Assembly: GCA_934654585.1 (NCBI GenBank)
Contig: CAKUGF010000010.1
Span: forward strand, 4,685-68,684
Length of the DNA: 64,000 nt
Direction of reading: 5' to 3'
Source of the DNA: an uncultured Collinsella sp.
GTDB lineage: Bacteria > Actinomycetota > Coriobacteriia > Coriobacteriales > Coriobacteriaceae
Position numbers and translations under genes: made by a program
Shown here: positions 15,963-24,616 of the stretch, in pieces
Layout: every line of letters begins with the position of its first letter
Position numbering within the stretch: position 1 is the first letter of the stretch
The notes under the pieces: generated by a model
Told to the model about the DNA's origin: nothing
Databases searched by the model: none
Seen by the model: the letters and a program-made list of their open reading frames with translations, nothing else

Positions 15963-17715
15963 GGTCTAGGTATCCTCTCACGTCTGCTTCGTAGTCCTCG
16001 ATAATCTGCGGCCCTGCCGCGCCAAATTCGATAACGGTGTCGTCCACCAGGTCAAAGAGTGCCTCGTTGATGCTATCGACGAGTATGTCCTCGCTCTGCC
16101 CCGATCTCTCCACCGCCGATGCCGCCTGCGCCGTGTTGTGCCCGAGCAGCGCGCGCAGATAGGCGGCTGCGGCGGGCGCGAGTTCGGATGCGGCGTCAGC
16201 GGGCGTAGCCGCTACGAACGTGGGCGCCGGTGCGAGAAGCGGTGCCACGATGCCAAACTGCTCGGTGGAAATGGTCGGCTCGTCGGCCTCATCCTGTTTC
16301 ATGGGCGCCGCGACCGGCTCGACAATCGCGTTAGCCGCGGGTTTGGCTTCCGGCTGTCCGGAGTCCGTCGTATCGACCTTTGCGAGTGCATCGTCCTCGC
16401 GCTCCTCATCGATCAGGAGCGCTTCGCGCGTTTGCGCGGCGGCACTCCGGATATGCCCCAGCTGGCTCAGATCGATATCGATCTTGACGGGCTGGTGTGC
16501 CGCATCCCACGAAAGCCATGCCACGATCTCGTCATCGATAATCTTGGCCAGATATTTGGGGACCTTTTCTTCCTTAAGGGGATGGGCAGGGTCCAGAGCC
16601 AGGCGCAAGCGCTGGTCGCAGGCGCGCATCATCTCTCCAAGCTTGCTGCTCTTTTGTCTGCTGCCGTGGATCCGCATGCATTCCCAGAAACCGTTTTGGC
16701 AGCGGTAGATATGGATGGGGTCCAGACGGTATTCGCAGTCCTCGTGGCGCTCGGGCGCAAAGAACACGGCCGAGGCAAACATGGTGTAGGGCATGGCCGT
16801 CTCCTCCCCAAACAGGCTCGCCACGATGCCGGTCTTTCGATGGGTGTCATAGTAGCGCGCCATACGGACATACACGGCGCATGCCACGTGGCGTAGGTCG
16901 CGATGATGACTGCGGTCGAGTCGTGAGTTATTGAGGTTGTACGTGGAGAGGGCGTTGATGGCAGCCATGAGCCGCTCCTCGCGCGCCTCGTCGGGCGGAA
17001 GGGGAAGCGTGGGCTCGGATGTCTTGCGACGCTTGGGGGTTTGGCCGGACGGCGCCGGTGCGGGCGTAAGGTCTCGAGCCGCGCGCCGCAGCTCGATAAG
17101 GGCGTAGTCGAACTTGACGGTTTTAGAGTCGCGAAGCAGCTTGGGGTCGAGCCCATGGAATACGGCGTAGTCCTGCAGCCACACGCGTGCGAACCGGTCG
17201 ATGCCGGACTCAAAGGCGTGATAGGCATCCCAAAAGGCCTTGATCTTATTAAAGCCATCGAGCGGGTCATCTACGCCAATGCCGCAGATCAGCTCATAGA
17301 GATACAGAAAGGCAAAGGACGTAGACGTTTCCTCTACGGTTCCGCGGCGTACCCGTGCGCGCCACGTAAAGTAGCCGCGCAGCTGCCGGTCGCTCATGGC
17401 GTTGTAGGTGGGAAAGTACGACTTGAACGTGCCGTTGTAGGGGCAGTCGTCTTCAAAGTCGGCCATCAGCAGGCCTTGGCGGTAGAAAAGCTCAGCTTCC
17501 GAAAGCCAGCGTCCCGCGCCGCCTTTGGGGTCATCCTGCCAGCGCGATATCTCACGCATCTTGCGGTACTGATCGGGGAGGAAGTTCTGCATCTGTCGGC
17601 CGGTCTTGAGAATCGGCTCGTCTGCGTAGACCTCATTTGAGAAACGGGCGGACTGATGGGTCCGGGCCTCGGCCATAATGCGCTCGATGAGCATCTTGAT
17701 GTCCTGGTCGGCCAC
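15955..17715 (-). CDS. TerB_N/TerB_C-domain protein
   Basis: 586-aa protein, first gene of the TerB-ATPase-helicase operon. The N-terminal part (about residues 30-240) matches the TerB_N pattern, with NGTFKSYFPTYNAMSDRQLR followed by YFTWRARVR and FLYLYELICGIG. The end (about 510-586) has the TerB_C signature INEALFDLVDDTVIEFG then IEDYEADVRGYL. The middle (about 430-510) is acidic and Ala-rich, likely a linker. Ter-domain proteins have been linked to stress and phage-response neighbourhoods with helicases and P-loop ATPases; the biochemical role is unknown. Translation starts at a GTG with GGAGAGGAGAGGG upstream. Confidence 0.8.
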   Translation of the reverse strand: MADQDIKMLIERIMAEARTHQSARFSNEVYADEPILKTGRQMQNFLPDQYRKMREISRWQDDPKGGAGRWLSEAELFYRQGLLMADFEDDCPYNGTFKSYFPTYNAMSDRQLRGYFTWRARVRRGTVEETSTSFAFLYLYELICGIGVDDPLDGFNKIKAFWDAYHAFESGIDRFARVWLQDYAVFHGLDPKLLRDSKTVKFDYALIELRRAARDLTPAPAPSGQTPKRRKTSEPTLPLPPDEAREERLMAAINALSTYNLNNSRLDRSHHRDLRHVACAVYVRMARYYDTHRKTGIVASLFGEETAMPYTMFASAVFFAPERHEDCEYRLDPIHIYRCQNGFWECMRIHGSRQKSSKLGEMMRACDQRLRLALDPAHPLKEEKVPKYLAKIIDDEIVAWLSWDAAHQPVKIDIDLSQLGHIRSAAAQTREALLIDEEREDDALAKVDTTDSGQPEAKPAANAIVEPVAAPMKQDEADEPTISTEQFGIVAPLLAPAPTFVAATPADAASELAPAAAAYLRALLGHNTAQAASAVERSGQSEDILVDSINEALFDLVDDTVIEFGAAGPQIIEDYEADVRGYLDHE

Positions 17716-17804
17716 CGCCCTCTCCTCTCCCTATACGGTGTCGGTGACCTCATATCATAGCACAGCATCAAACAGATGTTCGAGATTCCGCTACGTAGAT
17801 TGAC

Positions 17805-18521
17805 TTAAAACAGGAGGGCGTAGATGACGGCAATGACGACGGCGGGAAGCATGTTGGCCGTACGGAAGGTTTGAGGTCGGATAAGGTTGACGCCGACGCA
17901 GAAGATGAGCATGGAGCCCACGAGCGAAAGGCTGTCGAGTGCCGCCGTGGTCATGATGGGGGAGAGCGCACCGGCAAACAGCGTGATCGTTCCCTGGAAC
18001 ACGGCGACGGGCAGGGCAGAGAAGATGCAGCCACGTCCGAGCGAGGCCGTCATGGTGCAAACGATGATGCAGTCCAGTGCACCCTTGAGGGCGAGCGTGG
18101 ACCAATCGCCGAGCAGGCCGTCCTGAATCGAGCCCACGATGGCCATGGCGCCGATGCACACCGTGAGCGATGCCGAGACAAAGGCGTTGGTGAACTCGTT
18201 GTCGCCCTCGCTGCCGGTTTTTCGCTTGAGCCATTCGCCGAGGTTTTCGATCGCCGCCTCCAGATTGACGGCCTCGCCGATGAGCGAGCCCAGGGCAAAC
18301 GAGACGATCAGCATGGTGGTGCCGGTGGTCGAGAGGGCGTCGCCGTCGATGACGAGCATCTTTTGCATGGTTCCGCCCAGGCCGATAAACAGGACGCACA
18401 GCCCCGACGCCTTCATAAGTGTGCCCTGGATCCGGGGCGTGATAAAACGTCCACCGGACAGTCCCAAAAGGCCGCCTGCAATCAAAAGCGCTACGTTGAT
18501 GATCGTTCCCAAACCCGGCAT
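17805..18521 (-). CDS. DUF554 family membrane protein
   Basis: 238-aa integral membrane protein with about six to seven hydrophobic segments. It shows the DUF554 pattern: TIINVALLIAGGLLGLSGG at the N-terminus, then GLGGTMQ, SFALGSLIGE, and a C-terminal half with FCVGVNLIRP. The family is widespread in anaerobes and has no settled function; transport is often assumed. The ATG follows AGGAGGG. It is on the same strand as, and 89 bp upstream of, the TerB operon, so read-through is possible, but nothing ties them functionally. No terminator is evident between them. Confidence 0.85.
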   Translation of the reverse strand: MPGLGTIINVALLIAGGLLGLSGGRFITPRIQGTLMKASGLCVLFIGLGGTMQKMLVIDGDALSTTGTTMLIVSFALGSLIGEAVNLEAAIENLGEWLKRKTGSEGDNEFTNAFVSASLTVCIGAMAIVGSIQDGLLGDWSTLALKGALDCIIVCTMTASLGRGCIFSALPVAVFQGTITLFAGALSPIMTTAALDSLSLVGSMLIFCVGVNLIRPQTFRTANMLPAVVIAVIYALLF

Positions 18522-18637
18522 GAACCCTCCTGTATTGATGCCAACGCGGCAATCGTAGCAGAACGGGGCGCGAGGCTGCGCTATAACACGTCTAATACGT
18601 TATGTATGCGGTATTCGAACAGCGTGGAGACAAAATG

Positions 18638-20053
18638 CTATTTGAGGGATTGCGTCACGATGTACGAGGCGTAATCGAAGCGAAGCGTCATGAGACGCTG
18701 TGGGGATTCGATCGCCGCCGCAATGATATCGGCATCGCGAGCACGGTCGAATCCTTCGAGCCGCAGCTCATACGATATGTCCTCGTTTTTTTGAAGTACC
18801 CGGGTGGCCAAGAGTTTCTCGCCGTCGAATTCCTCGGTTTTGCTTCCGTCTGCACCGATGGCATACAGACGCAACGTGGCGGTGGTCGCGGGGTCGACAA
18901 CCGTGATTTTTTCAATTTTATCGCGGTCTCTCTTTGCCCCCAGCAATGTGAGAGCCGAGGGCGCCACGATTTCGCCCGAAGGCAAAAAGACGAGGTCGAC
19001 AGTCTCGGGGAACGTGATAAGGGTGTTTTTTCGAGTGGGATTGTCGGCGGCGATTGGCTCAATGCATGCGGCGTCGACGGTTTCCATGTGGTCGAGTGCG
19101 ACCATCATGCAGCAGTTGCCCTCGTCGACATCCGGGGGTGCAGCAAAGCCTAGGCTGTCGTCGGGCTGGTCGTTGCTTGGCTCAGCAGCGGTGTCGTCTG
19201 ACGTTTCGGAAGGAGTTGCGGTGTTGTTTTCTGGCGACGGCGCATCGTCTGCGATATCAACACGCACTGACGTGTCCGCGTCCTCGTCCTTTGGGTGGCC
19301 GCTCATGTCATCGGGCATGGGGAAGACGATCCCGATGGCCCCCGTTCCGCTCCAGGTCATTTGGAAGAGCGCCGGATCGGCAAGAATGCGCTGCACGCCT
19401 TGCGCCTGGGCGTCGATATCGATAGGGCAGGGTTCCGACCCGTGCATGACGTTAAGCGAGCCCTTCTGTGTTTTGTTCTGCCTCTTTTGGTTGTCCGAGC
19501 CGACCGCGAAGAACAATAGGGGAGTTTCTCCCGTCGCGATGGCGTCGGTACCCGCCTTGGTTAGCTGCAGTGATGCCGCGTAGGAGATGGTGGGCTGCGT
19601 GCCATCGGCATTCGAGGGGACGCAGCCCAGGCATACACCTCCTTCTGTTCTCATTGCGCTGTCGAAGGCGACCTTCGCCCCGTTCGCCGAGTCATCGATC
19701 GAGGCGATGTCGATGCGCAACCTTGCGTCGCATACGTCGCCATCGGCATCGACCGCAACTGATTTCCACGTGCAGGTGGTACAACCCGCCTGGGGGCCAT
19801 TTCCCTTGTCCGGACGTTTGATATCCACGACTATCGAGCCGTCCGTATCGCAGGTAAGGCATCCCGAGGTCGAGATTGTCGCCTGCGCAAGTGAAAACCG
19901 CTTGCATGCAATGGTGTTCGACGGAGCCGGCGCGGGGCTCAAGACTGTCGGCAAGGAGTCTGCCATGACGGGCGTCGCCCAGGCGGCGAGAGGCGTTCCG
20001 GTCGCTAGCGCACTGCAGAGCGCGGCGACAGGCAAAAGTTTTCTGGGTGCCAT
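18638..20053 (-). CDS. Secreted protein of unknown function
   Basis: 471-aa exported protein, last in a five-gene operon of surface proteins. The signal peptide is clear: basic MAPRK, a hydrophobic core and an AWA cleavage region near residue 26. The mature part holds several close cysteine pairs (CLTCD, CTTC, CLGC, CC) suggesting disulphides. An acidic Asp/Ser/Thr/Pro-rich linker follows (about residues 255-310), then a second globular half. No enzyme motif, transmembrane tail or sorting signal is visible. It is not recognised beyond this. Start ATG has AAGGAG upstream. It is probably a soluble or partner-bound component of a surface assembly made with the upstream LAQTG protein. Confidence 0.6.
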   Translation of the reverse strand: MAPRKLLPVAALCSALATGTPLAAWATPVMADSLPTVLSPAPAPSNTIACKRFSLAQATISTSGCLTCDTDGSIVVDIKRPDKGNGPQAGCTTCTWKSVAVDADGDVCDARLRIDIASIDDSANGAKVAFDSAMRTEGGVCLGCVPSNADGTQPTISYAASLQLTKAGTDAIATGETPLLFFAVGSDNQKRQNKTQKGSLNVMHGSEPCPIDIDAQAQGVQRILADPALFQMTWSGTGAIGIVFPMPDDMSGHPKDEDADTSVRVDIADDAPSPENNTATPSETSDDTAAEPSNDQPDDSLGFAAPPDVDEGNCCMMVALDHMETVDAACIEPIAADNPTRKNTLITFPETVDLVFLPSGEIVAPSALTLLGAKRDRDKIEKITVVDPATTATLRLYAIGADGSKTEEFDGEKLLATRVLQKNEDISYELRLEGFDRARDADIIAAAIESPQRLMTLRFDYASYIVTQSLK

Positions 20054-20095
20054 AGTTCTCCTTACCGTCCAATCCTCCGTCTTGCGGTGTCCGGC

Positions 20096-20365
20096 TTATC
20101 GGCTTCGTTTGATGTGCAGGCCAAGACACGTTACGGCCGCGCCCGCGGCGGCGATGCAGGCCGAAGCGGGCGCCAATTCATCGCCGGTTTGGGCGAGCGC
20201 CTCGTGATGGTCGCCTCGGTCAAGCGCCGTTAGGTCGACGGTCACCTGCGTGGCTGCTTGCGCCTGATCCTGCTGGGCGAGGGCTGCTGTCGGGGCGAGC
20301 GCCAGGATACCGGCGGCGACTGCCAGTGCGATGGCCCTAGGACGCGACGTGCGCACCGGGCTCAA
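20096..20365 (-). CDS. Small LAQTG-anchored surface protein
   Basis: Up to 89 aa: a signal peptide with AALA cleavage region near residue 30, a very short mature part of about 30 residues, then LAQTGD, a hydrophobic stretch and the basic tail KRSR. This is a complete sortase sorting signal of the LPXTG-like LAQTG type. The stretch between signal peptide and anchor is too short for a folded domain. It may serve as a wall-linked docking peptide or be cleaved product (inference). The start is unclear: TTG at 20365 gives the longest version and a GTG at 20356 is possible; both overlap the end of the previous gene. No sortase gene lies in the window. Confidence 0.6.
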   Translation of the reverse strand: MSPVRTSRPRAIALAVAAGILALAPTAALAQQDQAQAATQVTVDLTALDRGDHHEALAQTGDELAPASACIAAAGAAVTCLGLHIKRSR

Positions 20366-20957
20366 CCGTCCAGGTAATGCTTGCTACCGAGTCGCCGGTT
20401 TCAGCCTTATTTGCAGCGCTTGTGAGGTGGAAAATGTCGCGGGTGACGCGGGCGACGTTTCCACTTGCCTTAAGCTTGATTTTGTCTGTGCCTCCCGTAA
20501 TGCCGTTGTAGCCCATGTCGAAGGCTTCATTCTTGGAAAGGTCGATGCCCGTTCCCTGCGTTGCGGCGTAAGCGTCCTGGAGGCTGCCTGCCGGGCCGAC
20601 CTTAAAGTCGATGGAGTTCTGGGCAGATCCGGCCTTGGCGTCGGCGGCGATGGTCCACGTGTTTGTGGCGTCAATCTTCATATTGGTAACGTGAATGCCG
20701 TAGGCCGAGAGGTTGTCGATAGTGATGGCATCCTCAGAAGGGCACTGAAGCGTGCCGTCGGCCTGGGCAACAAACGGAATGACCGTCGGGGCCTTGAATG
20801 AAATGTTGTCGATTTCGGTCCTGACCCTGACGTCGGTGGTTCCAACACGTCCCTCTGCCAGAGCCGGCGTCGGTGCGGCGCCCATCGCAAGCATGAGCGC
20901 CAGCCCTGCGCCCACAGCGAGCGCCCTGGCTCCGTTCAGGTTCCTGGTGATGTCCAT
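20337..20957 (-). CDS. Secreted WxL-like protein
   Basis: 206-aa exported protein with a signal peptide (basic start, hydrophobic core, PALA cleavage region near residue 34). The mature domain is beta-rich and carries two W-T-hydrophobic motifs, NTWTI in the middle and SITWTV near the C-terminus. That spacing recalls WxL cell-wall-binding domains. Strict family membership is uncertain, so this is a likeness rather than an assignment. ATG has GAAAGGA upstream. It overlaps the small LAQTG gene by about 29 bp and belongs to the exported-protein operon from 21850 to 18638. Confidence 0.55.
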   Translation of the reverse strand: MDITRNLNGARALAVGAGLALMLAMGAAPTPALAEGRVGTTDVRVRTEIDNISFKAPTVIPFVAQADGTLQCPSEDAITIDNLSAYGIHVTNMKIDATNTWTIAADAKAGSAQNSIDFKVGPAGSLQDAYAATQGTGIDLSKNEAFDMGYNGITGGTDKIKLKASGNVARVTRDIFHLTSAANKAETGDSVASITWTVEPGAHVAS

Positions 20958-21047
20958 GGTCGTTCCTTTCTATTCGTCGCGGGCCACTCCCGCGATGAGT
21001 GGACGAATACTGAGCGAGTCGCGTGCAGCGCCGCTGGGGCGGTAAAG

Positions 21048-21557
21048 CTAGCCTTCTGCCTGCTCCACCCGCACTTTGACGCGCGTGGGGTTGCCATGCT
21101 CGTCATGGGTCTTGGCGTCGAGCGCCTGGATTTCAATGTAGGCCTCACCCTCCTCGATCTCCCCTGCGGGGCAGGTCTCAACCGTCTTGCCTGTCTCGAC
21201 CACGCCGGATTCATAGATGGTCTTGTCGTTTTGAATGACACGGAAGCGCTGGGGGAACTTGTTGTCTGAGGTGTTCTGCACGTTGACGCGCAGCTGGCCG
21301 TCTTTCTGTAGCTGAGCGACCGGCGCGACCGAGATCGTCATCATGTTGTCGCGGACGATGGCGTCGAGCTCATCTTGGATTTCCTGGCGCGTTTTGCCCT
21401 CGGCCGTCGTAACCGAAGCACCCGCCTCGGGTACGGGTTGCGATTGCCAGACGTACAGCCCTATGGCGACAAGGGCACAGGCGATAGCCAGGCAGGCAAT
21501 GATGAGCTTCTTGCGATGTCCCGGACCCGTGGGCCGGGGTGGCTTCTTCGCGCTCAT
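21048..21557 (-). CDS. Membrane-anchored protein with extracytoplasmic beta domain
   Basis: 169-aa protein: a basic cytoplasmic N-terminus (KKPPRP...GHRKK), one transmembrane helix (about residues 18-38), then an extracytoplasmic domain. The domain looks beta-rich (LRVNVQNTSDNKFPQRFRV, YIEIQALD, VKVRVEQ), as in immunoglobulin-like surface modules. No catalytic motif is seen. Its ATG overlaps the stop of the preceding small gene (ATGA), so the two are coupled. It is an operon partner of the WxL-like and LAQTG proteins and may be the membrane component of the same surface assembly. Function unknown. Confidence 0.55.
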   Translation of the reverse strand: MSAKKPPRPTGPGHRKKLIIACLAIACALVAIGLYVWQSQPVPEAGASVTTAEGKTRQEIQDELDAIVRDNMMTISVAPVAQLQKDGQLRVNVQNTSDNKFPQRFRVIQNDKTIYESGVVETGKTVETCPAGEIEEGEAYIEIQALDAKTHDEHGNPTRVKVRVEQAEG

Positions 21558-21850
21558 GCGGCATCCTTGGCGGTGTAGACGCGCGCAAACGTGGATGGGT
21601 CTGCTCCAAAGAGCATGTGGAGCATAAGGCGGCGCGAGTAGACAAGCTCATCGAAGTTGGGAGGGAGCTCGATGTCGTGGATGCGTGCGATGTGGTGGGC
21701 GAGTGCCGAGAATGACTCAGGGTCGCAGATCACATCGGTGGTGACGTGGTAGACCGTCGTATCGGGGAATGCCTCTTCTTCGAAAGGCAGGAGATAGGGG
21801 TCGTCGTCGACTTCGATGGCGATGCCATACTGGGGCCAGTAATATGCCAT
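21554..21850 (-). CDS. Small hypothetical protein, first gene of surface operon
   Basis: 98-aa soluble acidic protein with no signal peptide or membrane segment, rich in Asp, Glu, Tyr and Phe (WPQYGIAIEVDDDPYLLPFE near the start). I do not recognise the family. ATG is preceded by GGGAGG. The 4-bp overlap with the next gene shows co-translation. A leader hairpin (GCCAAAAC/GTTTTGGC, about 21870-21895) and phased TTGACCAA-type direct repeats (21924-21960) lie upstream and could control the operon. A cytoplasmic regulator or chaperone of the exported proteins is possible, but that is a guess. Confidence 0.5.
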   Translation of the reverse strand: MAYYWPQYGIAIEVDDDPYLLPFEEEAFPDTTVYHVTTDVICDPESFSALAHHIARIHDIELPPNFDELVYSRRLMLHMLFGADPSTFARVYTAKDAA

Positions 21851-21923
21851 GGGAACCTCCCTGCTTCTGGGGCCAAAACTTCTATTGGTTTTGGCTGTCG
21901 ATGCCGACCGTATCAGCCGCTAC

Positions 21924-21960
21924 TTGACCAATTTCTGACCAAATGCTTGACGGATTGACG
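21924..21960. promoter_or_regulatory. Phased TTGACCAA/TTGACG repeats in divergent control region
   Basis: TTGACCAA (21924-21931) and CTGACCAA (21935-21942) are 11 bp apart. Two TTGACG copies follow at 21947 and 21955. The helical phasing suggests a dimeric regulator's binding site in the 346-bp region between the surface operon and the dehydrogenase operon. I see no other clear signal there. Confidence 0.35.
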
Positions 21961-22196
21961 TCTTTGCAGGTAAAAGGCGGTAATAATTACTTCAACTTTT
22001 TTCGAGCGACAATTATGCGATCGTTGGCGGCTGAGCGATATGTGTCAAAAACATCGTCTGCCGAGGAAATCAAGCCGCTTGCCGAATTGCATGAACGTAA
22101 AAATCGCCAATTATGGAGACGGTCTCGAACACGTCGACGAAACGATGCGGTAACATCTCCCTGCAAACACTGTAGTTAGCTAAAGGGGGAGTTCGC

Positions 22197-23798
22197 GTGT
22201 CTGCAACCATCAAACCCTTCACCGACGAGTTCGAAGAGTATGGCCGCGATGAATCTCGCGCATCGGGCGAGGCCTCGAGTATCTCGTTTCCGACAACGGA
22301 AGACGAGGTTCGCACCATTTTGGAAAAGCTCCATGCCGAGTGTGTCCCGGTAACGGTTCAGGGCGCCCGAACCGGTCTTGCCGCCGGCGCCGTGCCCCAC
22401 GGCGGGCATATCCTCAACACTTCCCGTATGAATCGCTACCTTGGTCTTCGCCGCGATGAGCAGGGCCGCTTTCTGCTGCGCGTGGAGCCGGGTGTTGTGC
22501 TCTCGGAGCTGCGCAAGCAGCTGGGCAAGAAGGTGCTGCCGACTGTTGGCTGGAACCAGGCATCGCTTGAGGCTTACGAGGAGTTCCAGGAGGCCCCCGA
22601 GCAATTCTTTCCTACCGATCCCACCGAGGCATCTGCCTGCCTGGGAGGCATGGCGGCATGCAACGCTTCCGGCGCCCGCAGCTATGCCTATGGCCCCATG
22701 CGTCCACATATCACGGGCCTTCATGTCGCGCTGGCGGATGGCGATTTACTTGAGCTTCACCGCGGCGAGGCTTTTGCACGGGGTCGTCGCCTTTCGCTTG
22801 TCACGGCGCAGGGCCGCGCGCTCGAGCTCGATCTTCCCGGCTACATCATGCCCAAGACCAAAAATGCCTCGGGCTATTTCGTCGCGGACGATATGGATGC
22901 CATCGACTTGTTTATCGGCGCGTGCGGCACGCTTGGCGTTATCACCGAGCTCGAGATTGCCCTGCAGGCGGCGCCTACGGTCGTTTGGGGTGTGAGCTGC
23001 TTTTTCGATAGCGAAGACAAGGCCGTATCCTTTACCGATTCCGTGCGTCCTGTCCTGTTCCACGCAGCCGCCATCGAGTATTTCGATGCCGGAGCTCTCG
23101 ATATCCTGCGTCGCCAGCGCGAACAGTCGACGGCGTTTGCCTCGCTTCCCGCGCTCGACGACGATGCAAAGGTTTGCGTTTACGTGGAGCTTGACTGCGA
23201 TGACGAGGCCCAGGCAACCGAGGAACTGTACCACCTGGGATGGGTGCTGGAGCTCGCGGGCGGCCGCGACGACGCGACATGGGTCGCGCGCACCGAAGTA
23301 GATCGCGAGTGCCAGCGATTCTTCCGCCACGCAGTGCCCGAGAGCGTCAACATGCTTATCGACGAGCGCCGCCGCGCGGACCCCACCATTACCAAACTGG
23401 GCTCGGACATGTCGGTGCCCAATGCACGCTTGGCAGATGTCGTGGCCCTCTATCGCAAAACGCTGGCTGAAAGCGGGCTTGAGTCTGCTGCTTGGGGACA
23501 CATCGGCAACAACCACCTGCACGTGAACATTCTGCCGCGCGATGCGCAGGACTACCGTCGCGGCGGAGAACTCTTTGCGCAGTGGGCTTCCGAGGTCACG
23601 GCCATGGGCGGCGCCGTCTCCGCCGAGCACGGCGTCGGCAAGATCAAGGCGGGCTTTTTGGAGACGATGTACGGCCACGACGCCATGGTCGAGTCGGCAC
23701 GGCTCAAGCTCCAGCTCGATCCTGCCGGGCAGCTGGGCCGCGGCAACCTGTTTGCGGAGAAGCTCTTGGATGAACTCGTCCAGAAAGGGGGCGCGTAA
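22197..23798 (+). CDS. FAD-dependent 2-hydroxyacid (lactate/glycolate) dehydrogenase
   Basis: 533-aa flavoprotein of the GlcD/D-lactate dehydrogenase family. The PCMH-type FAD domain shows VTVQGARTGLAAGAVP and the flavin-contacting ACLGGMAACNASGARSYAYG. The C-terminal substrate domain has WGHIGNNHLHVNIL and EHGVGKIK, where conserved His residues bind the hydroxyacid. It heads an operon with EtfB and ferredoxin-EtfA. The three together match the Acetobacterium LctD-LctB-LctC complex, which oxidises lactate with NAD while consuming reduced ferredoxin. Substrate is inferred from that analogy; glycolate or another 2-hydroxyacid is possible. GTG start with AAAGGGGGAG upstream. Confidence 0.8.
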   Translation: MSATIKPFTDEFEEYGRDESRASGEASSISFPTTEDEVRTILEKLHAECVPVTVQGARTGLAAGAVPHGGHILNTSRMNRYLGLRRDEQGRFLLRVEPGVVLSELRKQLGKKVLPTVGWNQASLEAYEEFQEAPEQFFPTDPTEASACLGGMAACNASGARSYAYGPMRPHITGLHVALADGDLLELHRGEAFARGRRLSLVTAQGRALELDLPGYIMPKTKNASGYFVADDMDAIDLFIGACGTLGVITELEIALQAAPTVVWGVSCFFDSEDKAVSFTDSVRPVLFHAAAIEYFDAGALDILRRQREQSTAFASLPALDDDAKVCVYVELDCDDEAQATEELYHLGWVLELAGGRDDATWVARTEVDRECQRFFRHAVPESVNMLIDERRRADPTITKLGSDMSVPNARLADVVALYRKTLAESGLESAAWGHIGNNHLHVNILPRDAQDYRRGGELFAQWASEVTAMGGAVSAEHGVGKIKAGFLETMYGHDAMVESARLKLQLDPAGQLGRGNLFAEKLLDELVQKGGA

Positions 23799-23800
23799 CC

Positions 23801-24616
23801 ATGAGCGATTTCCATATGGTGGTGTGCGTCAAGGCAGTGCCCGGAAGCACCGAGGTCAAGATGGACCCCAAGACCAATACCATCGTGCGTGATGGCAAGC
23901 AGGCGGTCATTAACCCGTTCGACGCAAGCGCCCTGGAATGCGCGCTGGCGTTGAAGGACGACTTTATCGGCTTTGGCATGGACGTACGTGTGACGGTGGT
24001 GTCGATGGGCATTCCCGCGACTGAATCGCTGCTGCGCGACTGCATCGCCCGCGGCGCCGACGACGCGCTGCTGCTGACCGACCGCGCCTTTGCGGGCGCC
24101 GATACCCTTGCCACCACCTATGCCCTCAAGTGCGGTATCGAGGCGCTCGATGAAGACTTTGACCTGCTCATCTGCGGCAAGATGGCGGTGGACGGCGATA
24201 CGGCCCAGATTGGTCCCGAGCTTGCCGGAGCTTTTGAGATTCCCTGCGTGACCGACGTGAGTTGCGTGCAGAGCGCGGGCTTTACGACCTGCGGCTCGCT
24301 GGCGCTCGTCCACGGTTGCGATGCCGGTGAGGAGACAGTCTATCTGGAGATGCCGTGCGCGATGACGACCGCTAAGGAGATCGGCCAGCTGCGCATGCCG
24401 AGTATTGCCGGCATACGTGCGGCCGAGGATGCGGACGTGCGCGTGGTTAATGCTGCCGACGTGCATGCCGACCCCGCGCGCTGCGGTCTTGCCGGCTCGC
24501 CGACGCAGGTCGTGCGCTCGTTTGTGCCCGACCGCGACCAAACGTGTGAGGCTGTTGAGGGAACGGCGTCCGAGCAGGCGGCAAAACTTGCCAAGATTAT
24601 CGAGGGGATGGCATAG
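23801..24616 (+). CDS. etfB: Electron transfer flavoprotein subunit beta
   Basis: 271-aa EtfB. Typical landmarks are the start VVCVKAVPGS, the NPFDASALECALALKD stretch, the DLLICGKMAVDGDTAQIGPE nucleotide-binding region and the late MPSIAGIRAA segment. It binds AMP in ordinary ETFs or FAD in bifurcating ones; the fusion partner context below favours the bifurcating type, though I cannot settle that from motifs. It begins 2 bp after the dehydrogenase stop and is followed immediately by etfA, forming a three-gene complex operon. Confidence 0.9.
   Translation: MSDFHMVVCVKAVPGSTEVKMDPKTNTIVRDGKQAVINPFDASALECALALKDDFIGFGMDVRVTVVSMGIPATESLLRDCIARGADDALLLTDRAFAGADTLATTYALKCGIEALDEDFDLLICGKMAVDGDTAQIGPELAGAFEIPCVTDVSCVQSAGFTTCGSLALVHGCDAGEETVYLEMPCAMTTAKEIGQLRMPSIAGIRAAEDADVRVVNAADVHADPARCGLAGSPTQVVRSFVPDRDQTCEAVEGTASEQAAKLAKIIEGMA

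Noticed and set aside
12093..17715. A complete BREX system
   Set aside because: PglX, PglZ, BrxA/B/C and BrxL are all absent in the window; only BrxD-like and BrxHI-like proteins are seen.
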